Part shown: piece by piece, positions 56,900 through 64,000 of the stretch
How the letters are laid out: every line of letters starts with the position of its first letter
Position numbering within the stretch: position 1 is the stretch's first letter
Source: Nocardioides alcanivorans
GTDB lineage: Bacteria; Actinomycetota; Actinomycetes; Propionibacteriales; Nocardioidaceae
DNA: 64,000 nt
Direction of reading: 5' to 3'
NCBI RefSeq assembly: GCF_021555175.1
Contig: NZ_JAKGRW010000047.1
Span: 1 to 64,000 of the forward strand
The notes under the pieces: model-generated
Seen by the model: the letters and a program-made list of their open reading frames with translations, nothing else
Told to the model about the DNA's origin: nothing
Database searches by the model: none
Position numbers and translations under genes: made by a program

Positions 56900-57673
56900 T
56901 CAGTGCGCCGGCACGACCATGGGGGTGCCGGTCACCGGGTCAGGCACGATCACCGCTTCCATGCCGAAGACCTCCTCGACGACCTCGGCAGTCACCACCT
57001 CCGCCGGGGTGCCCCGAGCAATGATCCGGCCCTCGCGCATCGCCACCACGTGGTCGGCGAAGCGCGAGGCCTGGTTGAGGTCGTGCAGCACCGTGACCAC
57101 GGTGCGGCCATCCTCGACCAACCCGCGCAGCAGCCGGAGCAGGTCGTACTGGTGGGCGATGTCGAGGAAGGTCGTCGGCTCGTCCAGCAGCAGGTACGGC
57201 GTCTCCTGCGCCAGCACCATCGCGATCCAGACCCGCTGGCGTTGGCCGCCGGAGAGTTCGGAGAGCAGCCGATCGGCCAGGTCCGCCACCCCGGCGGACG
57301 CCATCGCGTCGTCCACGGCCACCTCGTCGGACGGGTTCCAGGCGCCCAGCATCGACTGGTGCGCGTAGCGGCCCCGGCGTACCAGTGCCTCCACCCGGAT
57401 CCCTTCCGGGCTCAGCGTCGTCTGGGGCAGGAACCCCAGTTCGCGGGCGACCTCCTTGCCCTTCCACGCGGTGACCGGACGCTCATCCAGCTCGACCGCT
57501 CCGGCCCGCGCCGGCTGCAGCCGTACCAGCGACCGCAGCAGCGTCGACTTGCCGCACGCGTTGGGGCCGACGATCGCGGTGAAGGCGCCATGGGGCACCT
57601 CGAGGTCGAGTCCGTCGACGACCAGGCGGTCGCCGTACCCCAGGCTCAGTCCACGAGCACGCAGCCGGTTCAT
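56900..57673 (-). CDS. Siderophore ABC transporter ATPase (FepC-like)
   Basis: 257-residue ATPase of the iron-siderophore class: Walker A GPNACGKST, signature LSGGQRQRVWIAMVLAQ, Walker B LLLDEPTTFLDIAHQ, H-loop VLHDLNQA. Last gene of the iron uptake operon. ATG 57673 is the start as written. If one G is missing from the run in GGAGGGCACC just upstream, the frame opens at ATG 57762, overlapping the permease stop by ATGA, with a 29-residue N-terminal extension. Both are possible. Confidence 0.9.
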   Translation of the reverse strand: MNRLRARGLSLGYGDRLVVDGLDLEVPHGAFTAIVGPNACGKSTLLRSLVRLQPARAGAVELDERPVTAWKGKEVARELGFLPQTTLSPEGIRVEALVRRGRYAHQSMLGAWNPSDEVAVDDAMASAGVADLADRLLSELSGGQRQRVWIAMVLAQETPYLLLDEPTTFLDIAHQYDLLRLLRGLVEDGRTVVTVLHDLNQASRFADHVVAMREGRIIARGTPAEVVTAEVVEEVFGMEAVIVPDPVTGTPMVVPAH

Positions 57674-57762
57674 CGGTGCCCTCCTTCCGCTGATCCCTGC
57701 GGTGCCTCGCTCCGGCACACCTCGTACCTCGGCGTACCTCCACGGGGGCTCCTCGCAGTCAT
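57670..57762 (-). other. Short ORF bridging permease and ATPase genes
   Basis: ATG 57762 to TGA 57670 encodes 30 residues (MTARSPRGG...SAEGGHR), overlapping the permease stop and the ATPase start by ATGA at both ends. Either a translational-coupling peptide or the displaced N-terminus of the ATPase. Confidence 0.4.
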
Positions 57763-58778
57763 CGGCGGATCTCCTTCGTCAGTAGCCACAAGAGGTAGAG
57801 GCCGCCCACGCCTGTGGTCACCACACCCACCGGCAGCATGGTGGGCGCGAGCAGGCTCTGCGCCAGCAGGTCGGAGGCGGTCAGCAGGAACGCACCCGCG
57901 AGCGCTGCGGGCAGCAGCGGCACCCCCGCTGCGGCCGCCAGCCGCCGCGCGATCTGCGGTGCAGAGAGGGCGATGAAGACGATGGGTCCGGCGATGGCCG
58001 TGACCGTTGCCGAGAGGCCGACGCCGACCAGGATCAGCATGATCCGCAACCGCCCGAGGTGGACCCCGGAAGCGATCGCCAGCTCGTCGCCCATGGCGGC
58101 CTGGTGCATCGGTCGCGACAGCACGACGAGCGCCAGGCACAGCACCACGATGATCGTCACCGGGCTGTCGATGTCGACCCAGTCGAGGCCGTTGAGCGAA
58201 CCGGCCTGCCAGACGCTGGCCGAGATCGCCACGTCGAGTTCGGCACGCAGGATGATCCACGAGTTCAAGGCGGTCAGCATCGCCTGGACACCGATGCCGA
58301 TCACGATCAGCCGCAGCCCGGAGAAGCCCGCCCCCGCAGACAGGACGTAGACGACCAGGGCCGCGGTCAGTCCACCCGCAATGGCGGCGAGGGTGATCGT
58401 GGCCTCGCTCGCGACCGTCAGCGTGAAGACCAGCAGTACCCCGGTGTAGGCACCGGCATCGAGACCGATGATGTCGGGGGCACCCAGCGGGTTGCGGGTG
58501 ATGTTCTGGAAGATCGCCCCGGCCAGCCCCAGGGCCGCGCCGAAGACCAGGGCTGCCACGACCCGCGGCATCCGCCACTGGGTCACGGAGACGTGGATGG
58601 GTCCGTCACCGCGCAGCGCTGCCAGCACGTCGGCCGGGCGGTCCCAGCCGCTGCCGTAACAGAGCGAGATCGCCCCGACGGCGAGCGACAGCAGCAACAG
58701 GATGAGGCAGACCAGCGACGTACGCACGTCGAGGCGCAGGGTGCGGCCGGCGCCCACCGGCACGACGAGGGTGTTCAC
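57759..58778 (-). CDS. FecCD-family siderophore permease (second)
   Basis: 339-residue integral membrane permease with about nine to ten helices. FecCD patterns: WRMPRVVAALVFGAALGLAGAIFQNITRNPLGAPDIIGLDAGA, and GPIVFIALSAPQIARRLA. GTG 58778 overlaps the corrected stop of the preceding permease by 4 bp. Pairs with the 58775-59769 product as a heterodimer. Confidence 0.92.
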   Translation of the reverse strand: MNTLVVPVGAGRTLRLDVRTSLVCLILLLLSLAVGAISLCYGSGWDRPADVLAALRGDGPIHVSVTQWRMPRVVAALVFGAALGLAGAIFQNITRNPLGAPDIIGLDAGAYTGVLLVFTLTVASEATITLAAIAGGLTAALVVYVLSAGAGFSGLRLIVIGIGVQAMLTALNSWIILRAELDVAISASVWQAGSLNGLDWVDIDSPVTIIVVLCLALVVLSRPMHQAAMGDELAIASGVHLGRLRIMLILVGVGLSATVTAIAGPIVFIALSAPQIARRLAAAAGVPLLPAALAGAFLLTASDLLAQSLLAPTMLPVGVVTTGVGGLYLLWLLTKEIRR

Positions 58779-59769
58779 ACGCCCACCGCCCCGTGTCGGC
58801 GGACCACCCAGATCAGCACCGGCCCCCGATGACCGAGGTGAGGATCGCCACGGGCACCTCACCGGTCACCAGCAGGACGCGCGCGAGCGTGTCGGAGAGG
58901 ACCACGAGCAGCGGCCCGATCACCAGACACAACAGCAGCAGCCAGGTGACCGACGCCTGGGCGAAACGCCGGACCAGGTGCGGCACGATGAGGCCGACGA
59001 ACATGATCGGACCAGCGACCGCCGTGGCCGTCGCGGCCAGCACCGTGGCCACCAGGAGGGCCAGGATCCGGGTGCGGACGACGGAGACTCCGAGTCCGTG
59101 CGCCACGTCGTCACCGAGCGCCACCGCGCTGAGCGGACGCCCGAGGAGCAGGGCCGCAGCAAGGGCAGCGACCAGGACCACGCACGGAATGAGCAGCGGC
59201 ATCTGCTCACGCCCCGCGAGGGATCCGACCGACCAGAAGCGATAGGTGTCGAAGGTGTCCGGATCGGTCAACCGGATGCCGATCGAGAATCCGGCCAGCA
59301 CCGCGGTGAGCGCGACTCCTGCCAGCAGCAGCCGGAGCGGGTCCGCGCCGCCCACGGCCTGGACGGCGAAAGCCGCAGCGGTGGCGCCGATGAACGCCAC
59401 GACCAACGTGGCGGTCTGTCCGGAGACGTCGAGGAGCTGGGTGGCGATCACCACCGCGAACGAGGCACCTGCGGTGACACCGAGCAGCCCGGGCTCCGCG
59501 AGCGGGTTGCGCGTCAGGGTCTGCACCAGGGCTCCGCTGAGCGCCAGCGCGGCGCCGACCAGGATCGCGAGCATCGCTCGCGGCACCCGCACGCTACGCA
59601 CCGTGATGTGCGCATTGTCGGTGGGGTCAGGACGGATCAGGGCCCGGAACGACTCGGCCACGCTCACGTCGCCCTGGCCCGCGGTGAGGCTGAGCAACAC
59701 CGCTGCGATCAAGAAGACCAGGCCGCCGACGAAGACGAGCGTCGGGACCCGGTGTAGGGCGCCGCTCAC
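58775..59769 (-). CDS. FecCD-family siderophore permease (first; frameshifted C-terminus)
   Basis: 331-residue permease paired with the next gene: VRVPRAMLAILVGAALALSGALVQTLTRNPLAEPGLLGVTAGA and GPIMFVGLIVPHLVRRFA. As written it stops early at 58813 after SVIGGRC. One extra C at 58823-58827 restores SVIGGPVLIWVVRRHGAVGV and a stop overlapping the next GTG. ATG 59769 overlaps the SIP gene stop by 4 bp. Confidence 0.9.
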
Positions 59770-60650
59770 TCCTCGTGTTCGTCGTGCTCGTCATCGGCGT
59801 GGCCCTCGTCCTCGTGGTCGACCTCGACGGCGCCGCGCTTCCAGTAGCCGGTGACCAGCGATGCCACGCCCAGCCCCTTCGCCCAACGACGCAGCGGCTT
59901 GATGCCGCCTGCCTCGCCTGCCGCGAAGAGGAAGACGTCGGCGGCGTCGCGATCACCGAGGTCGAGCTCCGCCACGGCATCGGCCAGCCGCGACCCGCCC
60001 GCACGGGAGAGCCAGGTGACGTCGACACCGGGCCGCTCACACAACGGGTAGGCCGTCTCCGCGAGATGGTCATGGTCGACGAGCACCTGGACGGTCACGC
60101 CCCGGGGCTCGATCCACTCGGCCTCGTCGAGCCAGCGCGCGAGCGCGGGCAGCGCCGTGGTGTCGATCGCGAAGACGTAGTGCCCGTAGGTGTGCGGGAA
60201 GGCGAGCGCTCCGGGCGGGCCGGCCAGCACGACCTCATCTCCGGGCTGGGCCGCCGTCGCCCAGTCGGACGCCAGGCCACCGGGATGGACGACGATGTCG
60301 AGGTCCAGTTCACCGGCGACCGGGTCGTGGCGGCGGATGGTGTACTTCCGCATCTGCGGAGCCGGTGCGACCCAGTCGAGCATCAACCGCTCGGGGTTGT
60401 ACGTCGGGTCGTTGCGGGTGCCGTCGTCCAGCGGGAAGACGACACCGACGTGGTCGTCGCAGGCATAGGAGTGCAGCACCCGGATCTCCGGGCCGGCCAG
60501 GGTCAGCCGCAGCATGTGGGGCGTGACCTCGGTCCGGGAGACGAGCCGAGTGGTCCGGATCTGCGTGGCGTAGGGGATCCGGACGGTCCCGCGCCCACCG
60601 GTCTGGTGGGCGCGGACCAGCGGGCCCGGGTTGGTGCGGTCCTGTGTCAC
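59766..60650 (-). CDS. Siderophore-interacting protein (ferric-siderophore reductase)
   Basis: 294-residue SIP-family flavoprotein. The FAD-binding part has RKYTIRRHDPVAGELDLDIVVHPGGLASDWA, with GDEVVLAGPPG following; the C-terminal NAD(P)-binding SIP domain holds DVFLFAAGEAGGIKPLRRW and VTGYWKRG. It ends in an acidic, His-rich tail (DHEDEGHADDEHDEHEE) that may bind iron. GTG 60650 overlaps the SBP stop by 4 bp. Reduces ferric siderophore in the cytoplasm to release iron. Confidence 0.92.
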   Translation of the reverse strand: MTQDRTNPGPLVRAHQTGGRGTVRIPYATQIRTTRLVSRTEVTPHMLRLTLAGPEIRVLHSYACDDHVGVVFPLDDGTRNDPTYNPERLMLDWVAPAPQMRKYTIRRHDPVAGELDLDIVVHPGGLASDWATAAQPGDEVVLAGPPGALAFPHTYGHYVFAIDTTALPALARWLDEAEWIEPRGVTVQVLVDHDHLAETAYPLCERPGVDVTWLSRAGGSRLADAVAELDLGDRDAADVFLFAAGEAGGIKPLRRWAKGLGVASLVTGYWKRGAVEVDHEDEGHADDEHDEHEE

Positions 60651-61660
60651 TGGAGTTCCTCGGCGAAGGCCTCGCCGAACGCTTCGTCGATCGCGTCCAG
60701 GGTGAGCAGCGCCGACTTGTAGGTGGCGGCCTCGCTGTAGCGGATCGGGATCACGTGACCCGCCTTCACGGCCGGGAGGTTCTTCCACAGCGGCGAGTCC
60801 AGCACGTACTGCACCGCGTCGGAGATCGTGCCGTCGTTGTCCAGCGTGTAGGTGATGTAGTCGGCATCCTTGAAGCTCGAGGGCAGTTCCTCGATGGAGG
60901 AGTACTCGGAGACCTCGGCGGCACCGCCGTCGCTGGCGTCCTTGACCCCGCCGTAGTAGTTCGCACCGACGTCACCGACGATGTGGGTGCCGTAGGAGCC
61001 ACCGAACTCACGCTGGAACTCACCCGCGGTGAGGTCCCCGTAGGCGCCCAGGTGCCCGAAGTCGATGCCGTCGAGCACGTCGGCGTACTTCTCCTTCAGC
61101 TCGTCGGCCTTGGCGTAGTAGGTCGCCTTCTGCTCCTCCCAGTTGCTGAGCACACCCGCCGCTTCGGCCTGCCGCCCGCCGAGCTCCTTCCAGGAGTCCG
61201 GCACGCTCGGGCCGAGGACGACGACAGGGGCGATCTTCTCGAGACGCTCCATGTTCACGTCGCCCAGCACGGGGAGCGGAACGCCCAGGATGATCACGTC
61301 GGGGTCGACCTTCTCGACCGCGTCGTAGTTCACCGTGTCGGCGGTCTCGCCCATGATCTTCTCGGTCGCCTCATAGGTGGCGCGGTCCTCGTCGGTCATC
61401 ATCGGGACGCCGCGGCCCCACTCGGAGATGCCCACCAGCGGTGCATCTGCCTCAAGCATCACCGGCACCGCATAGCCGGTCGCGATGACCCGCTCGGGCT
61501 TCGCAGGGATCTCGATGTCGCCGTTCTCGGCAGTGAAGGTGACGGTCTCACCCTCGACCTTGGCCTCGCTCTCGCCTGCCCAGCAACCACTCAGCGCGAG
61601 TCCGAGGGTGGCTGCTGCCAGGACGGCGGTGGCACGGCGGACTGTGGGACGTGATCGCAT
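60647..61660 (-). CDS. Iron-siderophore substrate-binding lipoprotein
   Basis: 337-residue lipoprotein (lipobox LSGC) of the FepB/FhuD class: PKRVI-type motif as KPERVIATGYAVPVMLEADA, DPDVIILG, and IEELPSSFKDADYITYTL. Signal peptide AVLAAATLGLALSGC. First gene of the operon SBP-SIP-FecCD-FecCD-ATPase. ATG 61660. Preceded by an IdeR/DmdR-type iron box at 61761-61779. Confidence 0.92.
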   Translation of the reverse strand: MRSRPTVRRATAVLAAATLGLALSGCWAGESEAKVEGETVTFTAENGDIEIPAKPERVIATGYAVPVMLEADAPLVGISEWGRGVPMMTDEDRATYEATEKIMGETADTVNYDAVEKVDPDVIILGVPLPVLGDVNMERLEKIAPVVVLGPSVPDSWKELGGRQAEAAGVLSNWEEQKATYYAKADELKEKYADVLDGIDFGHLGAYGDLTAGEFQREFGGSYGTHIVGDVGANYYGGVKDASDGGAAEVSEYSSIEELPSSFKDADYITYTLDNDGTISDAVQYVLDSPLWKNLPAVKAGHVIPIRYSEAATYKSALLTLDAIDEAFGEAFAEELQ

Positions 61661-61760
61661 GACGCTTTTCCTTAGTGGTGTTCCAGGCGCACCCGTGGTC
61701 GATGCACGCCCTGGATTCGGGCACGACGGCTCGCTGGTCGGGATACCTGCACGACCAGCG

Positions 61761-61779
61761 CAAGGTGAGGCTAGCCTTA
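61761..61779. promoter_or_regulatory. IdeR/DmdR-type iron box
   Basis: AAGGTGAGGCTAGCCTTA matches 14 of 19 positions of TTAGGTTAGGCTAACCTAA. Between the divergent siderophore operon (100 bp) and AraC regulator (33 bp), so both are probably iron-repressed. Confidence 0.75.
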
Positions 61780-61812
61780 TCAACGATCGTATCCGTGTCG
61801 TACAGGAGTCAG

Positions 61813-62658
61813 ATGGTGTCGCCCAGAGGACAGTCGGACGCGCTGACGACCTCGCACACCGCCAGCGACGTGGGCGAGATCACCGTGCAGGAGTACGGCT
61901 ACGGCCTCGGCCCGCCGGACGGCATCCTGGTGCTGCGTTATCCCCCGGACCGGACCATCCCGGACTTCCCCGAGGATCGTGACGACTTCCTGCACCAGGT
62001 CTTCTGGTCGCCCGACGGCGTCCTGGTCGCCCGCCGCGGTGGCACGGCGCGCTTCGTCTCCTCCGGCGAGATGCTCTGGGTGCGCCGCGGCGTCGTCGCC
62101 GAGGTGCGCGGACTCGGCCTCCAGACGGTGCTGCGGGTGTGCGTACGTCGCGCGCCCGCAGCCCTCACCGCGTTGCCGGCCGCAGCGTTGACCCCCGATG
62201 CGCAGGTGTGCGCGAGGCTGTCCGCGCTCGCACGACCGGGCGTCAGCGAGGCCGACGGCCTCCGCGCGCGGGTCGACATCCTCACCGCGTTGGCCGAGGC
62301 CCCGGCGGTCCAGATCGATCATGCGGGAGTGGGTGAGACCCCCGCCCACATCGTGACCCGGGCGCTGCTCTCCGAGCCCGCCGACACGACCAGCCTCGCC
62401 GACTGGGCAGAGCGGCTGCACGTGAGTGCGAAGACACTGCAGCGCGACCTCGAGCGCGAGTTCGCGACGACCTTCACCGTGCTGCGCACCCGGATCCGGC
62501 TCCGGGCTGCCGTTGCCCTGCTGCACGACAGGTCGGTCACCGAGACGGCGCACCTGGTCGGCTACGCGAGCGCCTCAGCGTTCGTCGCCGCCTTCACCCG
62601 CGAGTTCGGCGAGACCCCCGGCCGCTACGTCGCCGGGGACCACGCCGATTCCGCCTGA
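61813..62658 (+). CDS. AraC-family regulator of iron uptake
   Basis: 281-residue regulator with a C-terminal AraC double helix-turn-helix (SLADWAERLHVSAKTLQRDL...TFTVLRTRIRLRAAVALLH, then VTETAHLVGYASASAFVAAFTREFGETPGRY). The N-terminal sensory half is beta-rich (PDRTIPDFPEDRDDFLHQVFWSPDGVL). ATG 61813 with AGGAG 4 bp upstream. Divergent from the siderophore operon over an iron box; a function like siderophore-sensing AraC activators is likely. Confidence 0.9.
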   Translation: MVSPRGQSDALTTSHTASDVGEITVQEYGYGLGPPDGILVLRYPPDRTIPDFPEDRDDFLHQVFWSPDGVLVARRGGTARFVSSGEMLWVRRGVVAEVRGLGLQTVLRVCVRRAPAALTALPAAALTPDAQVCARLSALARPGVSEADGLRARVDILTALAEAPAVQIDHAGVGETPAHIVTRALLSEPADTTSLADWAERLHVSAKTLQRDLEREFATTFTVLRTRIRLRAAVALLHDRSVTETAHLVGYASASAFVAAFTREFGETPGRYVAGDHADSA

Positions 62659-62679
62659 GCGTCGGCTCAGAACACGTTC

Positions 62680-63957
62680 TCAGACGCCGAGGCCGGTGGC
62701 GACGAAGGCGTCGTACGACGGGGCGATGGTGGCTGCGGGACCGACCTGGTCCGCGACGGCGTCCAAGGTCTTGAGGCCCATGCCGGTGTTGATGACGACG
62801 GTCTCGAGGCTGGTGTCGAGCTGGCCGGTCTCCACGAGCTTCTTGAGGACGCCGACGGTGGTGCCGCCAGCGGTCTCGGTGAAGATGCCCTCGGTACGGG
62901 CGAGGAGCAGGATGCCCTCACGCACCTCGTCGTCGGTGATGTCCTCCACCGCACCGCCCGTCTGGCGGCAGATGTCGAGCACGTAGATGCCGTCGGCCGG
63001 GTTGCCGATGGCGAGGCTCTTGGCGATGGTGTCGGGCTTCACCGGGCGGATCGCGTCGACGCCGGCCTTGTAGGCCACGGAGACGGGCGAGCAGCCGGTG
63101 GCCTGGGCGCCGAAGATCTTGACGGGCTTGTCCTCGACGAGGCCGAGCTTCACGAGCTCCTGGAAGGCCTTGTGCACCTTGGTCAGCTGCGAGCCCGAGG
63201 CGACGGGGATGACCACCTGGTCGGGCAGGCGCCAGCCGAGCTGCTCGGCGATCTCGTAGCCCAGCGTCTTCGAGCCCTCGGCGTAGTAGGGGCGGACGTT
63301 GACGTTGACGAACGCCCAGCCCTCCTCCTCGGCAGCGATCTCCTGCGCCAGCTTGTTGACGTCGTCGTAGTTGCCGTCGACGGCAACCAGGGAGTCGGTG
63401 TAGACCGCCGAGTTGACCTGCTTGGGCTTCTCCAGGTTGCTCGGGATGAAGACCACCGTCTTGATCCCGGCCCGGGCACCGGCGGCGGCCACGGCGTTGG
63501 CCAGGTTGCCGGTCGACGGGCAGGCGAAGACCTTGGCGTCGAACTCGCGGGCGGCGCTCAGGGCGCAGGCGACCACGCGGTCCTTGAACGAGTTGGTCGG
63601 GTTGGTGGAGTCGTCCTTCACCCACAGGTTGTCGATGCCCAGGCTGGCGCCGAGGTTGTGGGCCTTGAGCAGCCGGGTGAAGCCGGGCTCGGTGTTGGGA
63701 CTCTCGGTGATGTCGGTGGGCACCGGCAGCAGCGCCTGGTAGCGCCAGATGTTGGCCGGGCCGGCCTCGATCTCCTCGCGGGTGATCACCGGGAACTCAT
63801 AGGCGACCTCCAGGGGGCCGAAGCACTCCGGACACGCATAGTGCGGGCCGAGCTCGAGCTGATGGCCGCACTCGCGGCAGGCGAGGCCGACAGCGTTGCC
63901 GAACGCGCCCTCACGCAAGCCCTTGGTGCTGGTGGTCTCGCTGGTCAATGCGCTCAT
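62680..63957 (-). CDS. thrC: Threonine synthase
   Basis: 425-residue PLP enzyme converting O-phosphohomoserine to threonine. PLP-binding Lys in NPTNSFKDRVVACA; phosphate-loop-type GSQLTK; an N-terminal zinc-ribbon-like CRECGHQ...CPECFGPLEVAYEF; TGNLANAVAAAGARAG. This actinobacterial class has the N-terminal Cys motif. ATG 63957 follows GGAGGAGGG. Convergent with the AraC gene (21-bp gap). Confidence 0.95.
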   Translation of the reverse strand: MSALTSETTSTKGLREGAFGNAVGLACRECGHQLELGPHYACPECFGPLEVAYEFPVITREEIEAGPANIWRYQALLPVPTDITESPNTEPGFTRLLKAHNLGASLGIDNLWVKDDSTNPTNSFKDRVVACALSAAREFDAKVFACPSTGNLANAVAAAGARAGIKTVVFIPSNLEKPKQVNSAVYTDSLVAVDGNYDDVNKLAQEIAAEEEGWAFVNVNVRPYYAEGSKTLGYEIAEQLGWRLPDQVVIPVASGSQLTKVHKAFQELVKLGLVEDKPVKIFGAQATGCSPVSVAYKAGVDAIRPVKPDTIAKSLAIGNPADGIYVLDICRQTGGAVEDITDDEVREGILLLARTEGIFTETAGGTTVGVLKKLVETGQLDTSLETVVINTGMGLKTLDAVADQVGPAATIAPSYDAFVATGLGV

Positions 63958-64000
63958 GAGTACCCTCCTCCTCATCTTCCCCGAGCGACGTTCGCACCGG

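Noticed and set aside
62669-62680. Second AGAACACGTTCT (KstR-like) core
   Set aside because: It overlaps the thrC stop codon between convergent genes, with no promoter to control. Likely chance or part of a weak terminator stem.

Overview
The window is high-GC chromosomal DNA from an actinobacterium, most likely a Nocardioides-type member of the Propionibacteriales. This is an inference from gene content: a complete mce lipid-import operon with MceG/YrbE, a DUF4245-glpX pair, narKGHJI, a HrcA/CIRCE-controlled groEL, an IdeR-type iron box, and a dispersed 24-27 bp repeat that encodes VSTGSTNGG-like peptides. I saw no rRNA, tRNA, CRISPR array, integrase or insertion sequence.

Layout. 1-1.7 kb: DUF4245 protein and divergent glpX. 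1.7-6.7 kb (minus): GAF/winged-helix regulator, then mocA-moxR-coxE-xdhC, a maturation set for molybdenum hydroxylases without the structural subunits. 6.8-7.7 kb: two small proteins. 7.8-18.3 kb (minus): mce operon, starting with an ABC ATPase fused to the first YrbE permease and ending with two Mce-associated proteins. 18.6-19.8 kb: DUF6907 protein and two XRE regulators. 20.0-23.0 kb (minus): XRE regulator, TIR-domain protein, zinc ribbon, second TIR-domain protein, a candidate defence locus. 23.7-31.9 kb: secreted proteins of unknown function, an RCC1-repeat protein and a copper-amine-oxidase-like protein. 32.2-37.6 kb: two paralogous PucR-type regulators, a degenerate P1B-ATPase-like protein and a lytic transglycosylase. 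37.6-41.3 kb: lipoprotein, groEL, ATP-grasp protein. 41.4-49.5 kb (minus): narK-narG-narH-narJ-narI. 49.6-51.2 kb: FadD-type acyl-CoA synthetase. 51.2-56.9 kb: IclR, flavin monooxygenase, DUF1214 protein, solute-binding lipoprotein, and a divergent TetR with a perfect operator. 56.9-62.7 kb: siderophore uptake operon and AraC regulator around an iron box. 62.7 kb to the end: thrC.

Three themes connect regions. First, a dyad with consensus TTGTCA-N6-TGACAA occurs at six intergenic places (18.5, 26.24, 26.38, 31.96, 34.85 and 36.25 kb). It sits upstream of the mce operon, the secreted-protein genes, both PucR-type regulators and the transglycosylase, which suggests an undescribed envelope/lipid regulon. 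Second, the TIR locus has a perfect inverted repeat in front of its regulator. Third, 17 genes each need a single G/C base restored (18 sites, nearly all in homopolymers) to read through, including groEL, narG, narH, narJ and fadD. This looks like systematic under-calling of homopolymers rather than biology. Spans given here for those genes are frame-corrected. One PucR-type gene is different: it carries four separate +1 insertions and looks like a real pseudogene or a locally bad patch.
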